From contig JARICB010000220.1 in NCBI GenBank assembly GCA_029264225.1, positions 1 to 11,337 on the forward strand: 11,337 nucleotides of DNA, read 5' to 3'. Within the stretch, counting starts at the first letter, position 1. Each line of letters begins with the position of its first letter. Positions 1 through 7,284 of the stretch are shown one piece after another. This stretch comes from Nocardioides sp. GTDB lineage: Bacteria; Actinomycetota; Actinomycetes; Propionibacteriales; Nocardioidaceae. A program made the translations under genes and the position numbers. Below the pieces are notes generated by a model. That model was given only the letters and a program-made list of their open reading frames with translations, made no database searches and was not told the DNA's origin.

Positions 1-356
1 GGGTAGGCCTCGAAGGAGCGCCAGGCGTAGATCACCTCGTCGCCCGGGTCACAGAAGGCGTGGAAGAGTTGGTAGATCAGGGCGACACTGCCGGTCGCGG
101 CGGCCAGGTCCTCGACCGGCACGTCGAGGGTGTCCGCAAGCGCGTCGTACAACGCCACAGTGCCCATGTCGGGATAGCGGTTCATCTGCTCGACCGCCTC
201 GAGCGCGGCCGCGACCACACCCGGCAGTGGCGGGTAGGGGTTCTCGTTCGAGGACAATTTGTACGTCGTCAGGCCGGGGCGCGGGGTAGGCGGTCGGCCG
301 GGGACGTACGTCGGGATCTGCCCGACGTTGCTGCGGGGCTGGGGTGTCTGCGCCAT
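1..356 (-). CDS. HisC2/Pat-type PLP aminotransferase, N-terminal part (cut by window edge)
   Basis: This is a partial minus-strand gene: 118 complete codons starting at ATG 356-354, with the 3' end outside the window. It belongs to the fold-type I, PLP-dependent aminotransferases of the histidinol-phosphate transaminase group. Visible landmarks are YVPG (17-20), the substrate/cofactor-side motif KLSSNENPYPPLP (33-45), NRYPD (59-63), the GS pair of the PLP-phosphate region (89-90) and GDEVIYAWRSFEAY (105-118). The GDEV...WRSFE.YP block closely resembles the actinobacterial HisC2/Pat paralogue rather than classical HisC. A role in aromatic amino acid (phenylalanine) transamination or in histidine biosynthesis is therefore possible. 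The PLP lysine lies outside the window. Translation looks leaderless: the -10-like TAGGCT ends 6 nt before the ATG and no Shine-Dalgarno fits. The gene is divergent from the cadherin/collar operon. The aminotransferase assignment is firm; HisC versus HisC2/Pat is less so. Confidence 0.88.
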   Translation of the reverse strand, partial: MAQTPQPRSNVGQIPTYVPGRPPTPRPGLTTYKLSSNENPYPPLPGVVAAALEAVEQMNRYPDMGTVALYDALADTLDVPVEDLAAATGSVALIYQLFHAFCDPGDEVIYAWRSFEAY

Positions 357-362
357 GCGCGC

Positions 363-368
363 AGCCTA
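363..368 (-). promoter_or_regulatory. -10 box of the aminotransferase gene (leaderless promoter)
   Basis: On the minus strand TAGGCT matches the actinobacterial -10 consensus TANNNT. Six nucleotides separate it from ATG 356, so the predicted transcription start coincides with the A of the start codon. A weak -35-like TAGACC lies about 19 nt upstream. This is inferred from spacing only. Confidence 0.45.
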
Positions 369-478
369 GTGGCGGCGCCGAACCATCGGTCTAGTCCGCA
401 GGACTGATATGTGGGGCAGCTGCCTCGTTCGCCGGACGAGCATCCTCGTGGCCACCTAGGTTGGAAGGCTTGCAAAAG

Positions 479-485
479 AAGGAAG
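479..485 (+). promoter_or_regulatory. Shine-Dalgarno sequence that fixes the start of the large cadherin/beta-helix gene
   Basis: AAGGAAG lies 5 nt upstream of ATG 491. The same AAGGAAG with the same 5-nt spacer precedes the first collar gene. It argues for ATG 491 over the in-frame TTG at 461, which has no ribosome binding site and would put ten extra residues in front of a good signal peptide. Confidence 0.75.
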
Positions 486-490
486 TGTTC

Positions 491-3400
491 ATGCTCGTTC
501 GGCGCGCCCTGTCGCTCGTCCTGCTCCTCATCTTGATCGGCACCCCCGTAGGCGCGACGCTGCCAGCCACGGCATCGGGCGGGTCTGCGACCCCACAGGT
601 GGCGCGGGCGGAGCGGCCCGCCGACCTGATGCGGATCTGCGTCTCGTCGCGGCGCGCTCGAGTCGACGCTTCGTGCGCCAACGGCGAGCAGGCGCGCGCC
701 CTGCGCGTCGGGCGTCCCACCGAGTTGTGCCGCGCACAGGACGGCGCACTGAGCGGTCTCCGATGCGGACCTGGGCAACGCAAGATCATGCTGCCTCGCA
801 ACAGTCGGGCCATGATGTGCGCCACCGGAACCGCCCGCGTCCTCTCCCTGGTCGCACGCAAAGGTGAGTGCGACGGCACGATGTTCCGGGCGGTCAACCG
901 GGTGCCGGGGACGCCTCGTCTTGACGATGCGACAGTGGCCGAGAACGCCGGCCGCCAGCGAGTCGGATCACTGTCGGCGCACGACGCTGATCCCGGCGAC
1001 CAATTGAGCTTCCGGTTGCACTCCACCGGGACCGACACCGACAACTCTCTGTTCTCGATCGTCGGCAGATCGCTCATCCTGACCAAGTCGGTGAGCGCCG
1101 CGGCGCACCCCCGACTGACTGTTGGGATCCAGGTCGTCGACCTGATGGGCAAGCGCCGTGCCGACACCCTGTCGATCGTTGTCACCTCCCAACCGGCCAC
1201 TGCGCCGGCAACTCCGCCGGCTCCACCATCGACCACTCCGCCGGCCACTCCATCGGCTCCGCCCTCGGCTCCGCCGGCCACTCCATCGGCTCCACCATCG
1301 GATCCGACGGCTCCCGTGGCACCTGCGCTGCCCACCACGTTCACCTTGTCACCCACTTCGGTGGCCGAGAACACGGTCGCCAGGATCGGCGCGCTGAGCA
1401 TCGCCGACGCCGATCCGACGACGGCACCTACCTACGTAGTGGCGGCGGGTGAGACCGACGTGGAGATCCGCAACGGCAACGAACTCTGGACCCGACGCGG
1501 ACTGGACCATGAGACGACCCCAACCTTCCCGGTGCGAATCAACGTGACCGATACCGGAGGTGTGGCCCTGACCAACGACTTCGTCCTGACCGTTACCGAC
1601 GTCAACGAGGCACCCACGGCCGTGCGTCTGGGCGACCTCATCGTGCCCGAGCGGCAACCGGTCGGCACCGAGGTGACCACCCTCGGCGCCGACGACCCCG
1701 ATGCAGGCGCGGCCCACAGCTTCAGCCTCGTTGCCGGGGCCGGCGACACCGACAACTCGGCATTCCGGATCTCTGGGACTTCACTGGAGTCGGCCGTTGT
1801 CTTCGATTTCGACACCAGGTCCACTTACAGCGTCCGGATCCGCGCCACCGACAAGGGCGGCCTCTTCACCGAGGGTTCCTTCACGATCACCGTCGACGCC
1901 GTCAACGACCCGCCCACCGGGCTGATGCTCTCGAGCACCTCTACGGCGGAGAACTCGCCAGTAGGCACCGGTGTCGGCAACTTCATGGCCGTCGATCCCG
2001 ACGGCGTGGCTCCCTACACCTATGCCCTCGTCAGCGGCACGGGCAGCAACGACAACGACCAGTTCGTGGTCGACGGCTCCACCTTGAGATCCGCGGCAGT
2101 GTTCGATTTCGAGGCGCGGTCGAGCTTCACGATCCGGGTGCGGGTCACTGACAGCGGCGGTGCGGGTTTCGAACGGTCGTTCACGATCAACGTCACCGAT
2201 GTCAATGAGGCGCCGACCGTCCCCACGCTCAGCACCTCGCTGATCGAGGAGAATCGGCCGACAGGCACCACGGTAGGCACCCTCAGCGCGACCGACCCCG
2301 ACGCCGGTCAGACCGTGAGCTATGCCTTGGCCAGTGGATCGGGTGACACCGACAACGCCACCTTCGCCGTCGTCGGCAACCAACTCAGGACCGTCGCCAG
2401 CTTCAACTACGAGGCCAAGTCCAGCTACACCGTCCGACTCCGGGTCAGCGATAGCGCTTCCCCCGCACTGTCGAGCGAGGCGACGTTCACGATCACCGTG
2501 ACCGACGTCAACGACCCACCCACGGTCGCCAGCGACACCTTCGAGAAGGCCATCGGCAATACGGCGGCGAAGTTCGGCTCGGTCGCCACCACTGGCCCTA
2601 CCGTGGTCCTGACCGGGAGCGTTCCGCTCGCCAACGACAGCGACGAGGACGGCGATTCGCTGAGCGTCGTGACGGGGACCTACACCGGTTCCCAGGGCGG
2701 CACCCTGACTCTCCTTGACGACACCTCGTTCACCTACCGCCCACAGGTCGGCGACGCCGGGTTGACCGACTCCTTCACCTATCCGGTCAGCGACGGGCAG
2801 GCGACGTCGATGTCCACGCTCACGGTGACGATCGAGAACCGTCGCATCTGGTGGGTCGACGCCGCCGCAGTGGGCGGCAACGGAACCTCCTCGATGCCCT
2901 ACTCGTCCCTGACTCCGCTCAACAGCGGCACCGATCCCGACGGGGTGGGCGATGAGATCTTCCTCCATTCTGGCACCTACACCGCTGGCATCACGCTCGA
3001 GCAGAACCAGAAACTGACCGGCGCAAAGGCGGGTCTTACGGGCCTGGTGGCTGCTGGCGCTGCCCCACAGATCCAGGTGAACGCCGCGCTGCCCGCGCTC
3101 ACGCTGGCCGACAACAACGTCGTACGCGGCGTGAGCCTGCTCTCCACGGGGACGGCTCCTACCGTGCTCGCGGACGGTGTCAGTCAGGTCACGGTGGCCG
3201 ACGATGTCGCCATCTCCGCGAGCAGCGGCACCGCGGTGCAGATCGCCAACGCAGCCGCCCCGAACATGACCCTCGGGGCACAGATCACCGCCGGAACCGG
3301 TGGCGCCGTCAGGCTCCTCGCAAATGGCACCGGCAGCGTGGCCTTCGCTGGCTCCGTCATTCAGAGCGGGTCCGGCAGCCTGCCAGCCCTGGACGTGACC

Positions 3401-5215
3401 GGCAACAGCACGAGCATCGCCTTCACCGGGAAGGTCGACCTCGATTCCGGTACGGCGACGGCCCTGCGCTACACCGGCGGCGGCTCGCTGTCGCTGGTCT
3501 CACCCCTCAACACCCTCACCACGACCACAGGCACGACCATCAGCGTCGGCTCCGGAACCGGTTCACTGAACGTGACCGGTGTCGGCGTCAACGCACGGTC
3601 GGGGACGCCGACCCTCGCCGGTGGTCAACCGCTCGTCGTCGCCGGGCACAGCGGCGGCACCGTGAAGGTGTCGGCTCCCCTGACCGGCGCCGGACTTGCC
3701 CTGAACAACAACACCGGCGCGACGGTGAATCTTCTTGGCCGACTTACGCTGGCGAATGCGACCAGCCAACTGGTCGGCTTCAACGCCACCGGGGGCGGCA
3801 CCGTCTCGGCAAGCGCTTCGGGCAACACCGTGCTGACCACGACGGGTTCTGCCGTCAACATCGTCGGCACCACCATCGGTGACAAGGTCCTCTTCGAAAC
3901 GGTTGCCTCGAACGGAGCGTTCAGCGGAATCAACCTGGACAGCACCGGCGCCGGCACTTTCGAGGTGACCGGTTCCGGAGCCTCGCTCTGTGGTGGCCGA
4001 GTCACTGCGGGCGGCGCTGGCGGATCCGCCAGTGTCGGTATTCGCCCCGACGCCGCCGAGTGCGCCAGCACGATCCGCAACAGCACCGGGGTAGGGGTGC
4101 GACTGGTCAACACCAGGTCTCCTGGCCTCAATTCGGTCCGGATCGTCGACAGCGCCAGCCACGGCGTCCAGATCGTCGGTGTCGGCGGCACGGCCATCCT
4201 CAGCAACAGCCAGGTCACCGGCAACGGCACGGCGGGAGGCCACCGCGGCATCGACGTCACCGGCAGCGACACCCTGGTGCGGGATTCGTGGGTGGACGAC
4301 TCCTACGACGCCAACGTCGCGGCGACTGGCACCGGTGCCGTAACCCTCGCCACGTCCTACGTCAGCAACGCTGGTCGCAGGGGCGGCCAGTCCGGGGACG
4401 GCGTGCAGGCCAGGGCCCGGGGTACCGCGAACCTGTCGGTCGTGGTGCAGGACTCGATCTTCGAGGACAACATCGGTGACCACATCGACCTCAGTGCGTC
4501 CGACGCAGCCGCTCTCACCCGCGCCGACGTGGTGGCCAACCGGATGGCGACTTCACCGAACGCCGTCGCGGCCGGAGCTCTGGGTGGGGGCGTGCTCATC
4601 TCGACCGGTGGCACGAACTGGGGTCAGCAGGCTCGATTCCACCTCACTAACAATGCGATCCAGAATGCCCGCACGTCGGCGGTGACGATCTCGCAGAGCG
4701 GCACAGCCAGCACAGCACGACTGATCGGCGAGGTCACCCAGAACACGATCGGCGGCACCGGCATCGACTCCTGCTCCGCTGCTGGGTCAGCGATCGCCGT
4801 ACGCAACCGGGATGGTGCCGGAGCGCTGACCGCAAGGATCAGCAACAACACACTGGCCCAGTGTTGGGGTTCCGCGATCGACGCGCTGGCAACGGATGGA
4901 CCGGTCGTGACCGATCTGAGCGTTGTGGCCAACACGGTCGCCGCGTTCAACGGCGGAACTCCCCAGCGGGTCTTCGACGCCCGTTTCGGTAGGGGCAACT
5001 CGGACATGAGCAACAACACCTGCCTCGACCTGCGCGACACCATCAGCCCCGGCAACTCTGCGGGCATCTTCGTGGCCGTCCACCCGAGCATCGCGACCAA
5101 GCTCGCCGGCTACACAACTGGATCGGTCCCGGGCTACCTCTCCTCCACCAATTCGGCCATCCCCGCCAACGCCGCAGGAGCCTTCACCGCTGCGCCCAAC
5201 TGCCAGACCCCATGA
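491..5215 (+). CDS. Giant secreted protein: Cys-rich cap, cadherin-like repeats, Pro-rich linker, C-terminal beta-helix
   Basis: The protein has 1574 residues. A Sec-type signal peptide (MLVRRA then a Leu/Ile-rich core, residues 1-30) is followed by a cap with three Cys-pair units (about 45-130). A first cadherin-like domain spans about 141-232 (TVAENAG, DADPGD). A Pro/Ala/Ser/Thr linker (233-283) leads to four more cadherin-like repeats (about 284-374, 375-471, 472-574, 575-676), each with AEN/EEN, a DPD or DAD site, DTDN and a closing DVNEAP or VNDPP motif typical of Ca2+-binding cadherin junctions. A cadherin_5/VCBS-like domain (677-783, LANDSDEDGDSL) comes next. The remainder (about 784-1574) opens with IWWVDAAAVGG and is a Gly/Asn/Thr/Ser-rich right-handed parallel beta-helix (pectin-lyase-like fold), with scattered Cys near its end. 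No LPXTG, transmembrane anchor or autotransporter domain is present, so the protein should be released or held non-covalently. It is first in the operon, 33 nt before the collar genes. A role as adhesin or surface filament partner is inferred; no enzymatic motif was recognised. Confidence 0.9.
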   Translation: MLVRRALSLVLLLILIGTPVGATLPATASGGSATPQVARAERPADLMRICVSSRRARVDASCANGEQARALRVGRPTELCRAQDGALSGLRCGPGQRKIMLPRNSRAMMCATGTARVLSLVARKGECDGTMFRAVNRVPGTPRLDDATVAENAGRQRVGSLSAHDADPGDQLSFRLHSTGTDTDNSLFSIVGRSLILTKSVSAAAHPRLTVGIQVVDLMGKRRADTLSIVVTSQPATAPATPPAPPSTTPPATPSAPPSAPPATPSAPPSDPTAPVAPALPTTFTLSPTSVAENTVARIGALSIADADPTTAPTYVVAAGETDVEIRNGNELWTRRGLDHETTPTFPVRINVTDTGGVALTNDFVLTVTDVNEAPTAVRLGDLIVPERQPVGTEVTTLGADDPDAGAAHSFSLVAGAGDTDNSAFRISGTSLESAVVFDFDTRSTYSVRIRATDKGGLFTEGSFTITVDAVNDPPTGLMLSSTSTAENSPVGTGVGNFMAVDPDGVAPYTYALVSGTGSNDNDQFVVDGSTLRSAAVFDFEARSSFTIRVRVTDSGGAGFERSFTINVTDVNEAPTVPTLSTSLIEENRPTGTTVGTLSATDPDAGQTVSYALASGSGDTDNATFAVVGNQLRTVASFNYEAKSSYTVRLRVSDSASPALSSEATFTITVTDVNDPPTVASDTFEKAIGNTAAKFGSVATTGPTVVLTGSVPLANDSDEDGDSLSVVTGTYTGSQGGTLTLLDDTSFTYRPQVGDAGLTDSFTYPVSDGQATSMSTLTVTIENRRIWWVDAAAVGGNGTSSMPYSSLTPLNSGTDPDGVGDEIFLHSGTYTAGITLEQNQKLTGAKAGLTGLVAAGAAPQIQVNAALPALTLADNNVVRGVSLLSTGTAPTVLADGVSQVTVADDVAISASSGTAVQIANAAAPNMTLGAQITAGTGGAVRLLANGTGSVAFAGSVIQSGSGSLPALDVTGNSTSIAFTGKVDLDSGTATALRYTGGGSLSLVSPLNTLTTTTGTTISVGSGTGSLNVTGVGVNARSGTPTLAGGQPLVVAGHSGGTVKVSAPLTGAGLALNNNTGATVNLLGRLTLANATSQLVGFNATGGGTVSASASGNTVLTTTGSAVNIVGTTIGDKVLFETVASNGAFSGINLDSTGAGTFEVTGSGASLCGGRVTAGGAGGSASVGIRPDAAECASTIRNSTGVGVRLVNTRSPGLNSVRIVDSASHGVQIVGVGGTAILSNSQVTGNGTAGGHRGIDVTGSDTLVRDSWVDDSYDANVAATGTGAVTLATSYVSNAGRRGGQSGDGVQARARGTANLSVVVQDSIFEDNIGDHIDLSASDAAALTRADVVANRMATSPNAVAAGALGGGVLISTGGTNWGQQARFHLTNNAIQNARTSAVTISQSGTASTARLIGEVTQNTIGGTGIDSCSAAGSAIAVRNRDGAGALTARISNNTLAQCWGSAIDALATDGPVVTDLSVVANTVAAFNGGTPQRVFDARFGRGNSDMSNNTCLDLRDTISPGNSAGIFVAVHPSIATKLAGYTTGSVPGYLSSTNSAIPANAAGAFTAAPNCQTP
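1236..1293 (+). repeat. Direct repeat in the Pro-rich linker (25 bp, 33-bp period)
   Basis: The 25 bases at 1236-1260 recur exactly at 1269-1293. The period is 33 bp, or eleven codons, encoding a repeated PPATPSAPPS-type unit. Shorter degenerate copies (CTCCACCATCG) flank it. Slippage or recombination here would lengthen or shorten the linker in frame. Confidence 0.85.
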
Positions 5216-5236
5216 CGCGTCTCCACCCGACCAGAC

Positions 5237-5243
5237 AAGGAAG
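5237..5243 (+). promoter_or_regulatory. Shine-Dalgarno sequence deciding the start of collar gene 1
   Basis: AAGGAAG is followed after 5 nt by GTG 5249. The alternative in-frame GTG at 5243 overlaps this site and cannot use it. Starting at 5249 gives an N terminus (MAEPF.SEIRMF) that aligns with the two downstream paralogues (MAQPYIGEIRMF and MANPFVAEIRLF). Confidence 0.8.
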
Positions 5244-5248
5244 TGCCC

Positions 5249-5743
5249 GTGGCTGAACCATTCATGAGTGAGATCCGGATGTTCTCGTTCCCGTTCCCAC
5301 CCAAGGGTTGGGCCGACTGCAACGGACAACTGCTGCCGATCAACCAGAACCAACCGCTCTTCTCGCTGCTCGGCACCCAGTTCGGTGGCAACGGACAGGT
5401 GAACTTCGCGCTTCCCGACCTACGGGCTCGGGTCCCGATCGGCGTCGACACCTCGCACCCTGTGGGCGAAACGGGCGGCTCGACCACCCACACGCTCACC
5501 CCAGCCGAGCTCCCCGGGCACACGCACACCGCCTACGTCAGCGACGCGCGCGGCACGACCGATTCGCCGAACGGCGCCTTTCTGGCGGCGGCAGTCAATG
5601 CCTACGGCGACGCCGGGGCGGGACAAGTTGCCATGGCCGGCTTGGGCTCGATGGGCGGCTCGCAGCCCCACAACAACACGCAACCGTTCCTCGTCATCCG
5701 CTATTGCATTGCCCTTCAGGGCATCTTCCCTAGCCCGAACTGA
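5249..5743 (+). CDS. Phage tail-collar domain protein 1 of 3 (MdpB-like)
   Basis: This 164-aa protein belongs to the Tail Collar family (PF07484-type; COG4675 'microcystin-dependent protein' MdpB-like), related to the collar domain of phage short tail fibres. Landmarks are EIRMFSFPFPPKGW (8-21), CNGQLLPI (24-31), LFSLLGTQFGGNG, FALPDLRARVPIG, GETGGSTTHTLTPAELPGH with following His residues, and the C-terminal GSMGGSQPHNNTQPFLVIRY...IFPSPN. No signal peptide or membrane segment is seen, so export, if any, would need another route. It starts at GTG 5249, 33 nt after the large gene, and the next paralogue begins 8 nt after its stop. The stretch between the LPxHxH block and the GGSQPHNN block is the most divergent among the three copies, as expected for a tip or receptor-facing loop. 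In phages such domains trimerise; the cellular role here is unknown. Confidence 0.92.
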   Translation: MAEPFMSEIRMFSFPFPPKGWADCNGQLLPINQNQPLFSLLGTQFGGNGQVNFALPDLRARVPIGVDTSHPVGETGGSTTHTLTPAELPGHTHTAYVSDARGTTDSPNGAFLAAAVNAYGDAGAGQVAMAGLGSMGGSQPHNNTQPFLVIRYCIALQGIFPSPN

Positions 5744-5751
5744 GAGATCCC

Positions 5752-6255
5752 ATGGCGCAGCCCTATATCGGCGAGATCCGCATGTTCGCGGGCAACTTCG
5801 CCCCCTCCGGCTGGCTGTTCTGCAACGGACAGCTGCTGGCGATCAGCGAGTACTCCACGCTCTTCAACCTGATCGGTACTACCTACGGAGGTGACGGCTA
5901 CTCCACCTTCAACCTGCCCGATCTCCAGGGCCGGCTGCCGATGCACGCCGGAAACGGCAGGGTGCTCTCGGAGACCGGCGGCAGCGAGATGGTGACGCTG
6001 ACGCCCAACCAGATGCCCAGCCACACCCATGGCCTGATCGGCTCCTCCGCACCGGGCGTCGCCAACCGACCGACCGGACTGGTGCCCGCAGCCTCCCCCA
6101 ACGTCGACCTGTATGCCGACGGCCCGGCCACGACCGCTCTGGCCGCCCGGTCACTGGGTTCGACGGGCGGTTCTCAGCCCCACAACAACATGCAGCCCTA
6201 CCTGGCGCTCAGCTTCATCATCTCCTTGTTCGGAATCTTCCCCTCCCCGACCTGA
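5752..6255 (+). CDS. Phage tail-collar domain protein 2 of 3 (MdpB-like)
   Basis: This 167-aa Tail Collar paralogue starts at ATG 5752, 8 nt after collar 1. The ribosome binding site is weak (a GAGAG near 5742-5746), so translation may be coupled to the preceding stop. Shared blocks are MAQPYIGEIRMF, FAPSGWLFCNGQLL, LFNLIGTTYGGDG, FNLPDLQGRLPMH, ETGGSEMVTLTPNQMPSHTH, and the C-terminal GSTGGSQPHNNMQPYLALSF...IFPSPT. It differs from its neighbours in carrying ISEYST where the others have xxQN, and GGDG instead of GGNG. No signal peptide or transmembrane helix is visible. The three copies are clearly homologous but well diverged, which argues against a recent tandem duplication and for separate, retained roles. 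Confidence 0.92.
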   Translation: MAQPYIGEIRMFAGNFAPSGWLFCNGQLLAISEYSTLFNLIGTTYGGDGYSTFNLPDLQGRLPMHAGNGRVLSETGGSEMVTLTPNQMPSHTHGLIGSSAPGVANRPTGLVPAASPNVDLYADGPATTALAARSLGSTGGSQPHNNMQPYLALSFIISLFGIFPSPT

Positions 6256-6271
6256 GTCCGAAGGAAACGTC

Positions 6272-6811
6272 ATGGCAAATCCATTCGTCGCCGAGATTCG
6301 GCTGTTCCCATTCAGTTTCGTCCCCAGCGGTTGGGCCTGGTGCAACGGCCAACTGCTGCCGCTCTCCCAGAACACCGCACTGTTCTCCCTGCTCGGCACC
6401 ACCTACGGCGGCAACGGCTCCTCGACCTTCGCGCTACCCGACCTGCGCGGGATGGCGCCGATGCAGCACGGACAAGGCACAGGACTCACGATGCGTGAAC
6501 TGGGTGAGAGCGGTGGCTCGGAGAGCGTCACTCTGCTTCAGAGCGAGATGCCGCAGCACGGCCACGCTCTGAACGCCGCAGCGACCCCGGCGACCTACAA
6601 CCGGCCAAGCGGTGACCGCGTGCTGGCGGCGTCACTCGGCGGGGCGGCCTACAGCCCGGCCCTACCCGGGGGCGGTGCACCGTCACCTCAGAGCGCCTCC
6701 GCCCATCTGGTGGCGCCGGTCGGCGGCGACTACCCCCACAACAACATGCAGCCCTACCTGGCCCTGCACTTCGCCATCGCCCTCCAGGGCGTCTTCCCGT
6801 CCCGCCCATGA
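6272..6811 (+). CDS. Phage tail-collar domain protein 3 of 3 (MdpB-like)
   Basis: This 179-aa protein is the longest of the three collar paralogues. ATG 6272 is preceded by AAGGAAA (6261-6267) at 4-nt spacing. An upstream in-frame extension to 6113 is rejected because it overlaps collar 2 in another frame and lacks the family N terminus. Blocks seen are MANPFVAEIRLF, FVPSGWAWCNGQLLPLSQN, LFSLLGTTYGGNGSS, FALPDLRGMAPMQ, ESGGSESVTLLQSEMPQHGH, and the C-terminal PVGGDYPHNNMQPYLALHF...VFPSRP. It has an extra Ala/Ser/Pro/Gly-rich loop of about 12-15 residues before the PHNNMQPYL block. It also replaces the GSxGGSQPHNN of copies 1 and 2 with VGGDYPHNN. Its stop overlaps the GNAT start (ATGA at 6808-6811), so the two are probably translationally coupled. 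Confidence 0.92.
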   Translation: MANPFVAEIRLFPFSFVPSGWAWCNGQLLPLSQNTALFSLLGTTYGGNGSSTFALPDLRGMAPMQHGQGTGLTMRELGESGGSESVTLLQSEMPQHGHALNAAATPATYNRPSGDRVLAASLGGAAYSPALPGGGAPSPQSASAHLVAPVGGDYPHNNMQPYLALHFAIALQGVFPSRP

Positions 6812-7284
6812 CCTCCGCGATCATGAATCTGGAGACCCGAGCAGCAACCCACGCCGACGAGCCCTATCTGAGGGCCCTCTTCGAGTCTTCCCGCTCGCTC
6901 GGTGTGCAGGCGCTCGCTGCTCTGCCCGGCCTGCTCGACCTGCAGTACGACGCTCAGCGGCGCGCACACGCGGCGTACCCCTCGACCCTCGATGAGATCG
7001 TGGTCGTCGACGGATCGCTCGCTGGACGGCTGCTCACCTCGCGCACCGTGGACAGTTGCCACGTCGTCGACGTGGCGATCTCACCGGAGCACCGCGGCCG
7101 CGGGATCGCAACGTCACTGCTCGACCGTCTCCTCGCCTCGGGTCCGGTCTCGCTCCGGGTCGCCATCGACAATCCGGCCCGTCGGCTCTACGCGCGACTC
7201 GGCTTTACCGAGGGTTCGGCTACCGCAACCGACCTCTCACTGCACCACCCCGGACATCATCTCTGCCAAGGAGTCGGCGCATGA
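6808..7284 (+). CDS. GNAT-family N-acetyltransferase
   Basis: The 158-aa protein has the GNAT fold signature. The acetyl-CoA-binding motif A reads DVAISPEHRGRGIATSLL (88-105), with the R-G-R-G-I-A pyrophosphate loop at 96-101. Motif B is NPARRLYARLGF (122-133). The family transfers an acetyl group from acetyl-CoA to an amine of a protein or small molecule; nothing here defines the substrate. The start at ATG 6808 overlaps the collar 3 stop; ATG 6823 is a possible internal alternative. The stop overlaps the start of the binding-protein gene (ATGA, 7281-7284). Because it is sandwiched and coupled between collar 3 and the exported protein, an acceptor within the module is a reasonable guess, but only a guess. 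Confidence 0.88.
   Translation: MTSAIMNLETRAATHADEPYLRALFESSRSLGVQALAALPGLLDLQYDAQRRAHAAYPSTLDEIVVVDGSLAGRLLTSRTVDSCHVVDVAISPEHRGRGIATSLLDRLLASGPVSLRVAIDNPARRLYARLGFTEGSATATDLSLHHPGHHLCQGVGA
7268..7273 (+). promoter_or_regulatory. Shine-Dalgarno sequence deciding the start of the binding-protein gene
   Basis: AAGGAG sits 7 nt before ATG 7281 inside the end of the GNAT gene. It excludes the much longer in-frame reading that begins at 7056 within the GNAT coding region. The protein from 7281 begins directly with a Tat signal peptide. Confidence 0.8.

Larger units (their letters stand above)
357..490. promoter_or_regulatory. Divergent intergenic region between the aminotransferase and the collar operon
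   Basis: These 134 bp must hold the promoters of both divergent units. For the plus strand the best -10 candidate is TAGGTT at 457-462, giving a start near 468 and a short leader that carries the Shine-Dalgarno sequence of the large gene. I see no convincing -35. A small inverted repeat, ACGAG-CATC-CTCGT at 436-449, lies just upstream of the -10 box and could be an operator half-site pair, but five-base arms are short enough to occur by chance. Confidence 0.35.

Noticed and set aside
461..490. TTG 461 as the start of the large secreted protein
   Set aside because: There is no ribosome binding site before it, the strong AAGGAAG belongs to ATG 491, and the signal peptide is cleaner from 491.
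391..1401. Long minus-strand frame with GGADGVAGG-type repeats
   Set aside because: It is antisense to the signal peptide, Cys cap and Pro-rich linker of the large gene. Its Gly/Ala/Val repeat is simply the reverse reading of the Pro/Ala/Ser codons.
5249..6811. Prophage, tailocin or contractile injection system
   Set aside because: Apart from collar domains and a PF04020 membrane protein, which is usually chromosomal, no phage structural, replication, integration or lysis gene is present in the window.
7056..7280. N-terminal extension of the binding protein
   Set aside because: It overlaps the GNAT gene in another frame. The Tat signal peptide and AAGGAG place the start at 7281.
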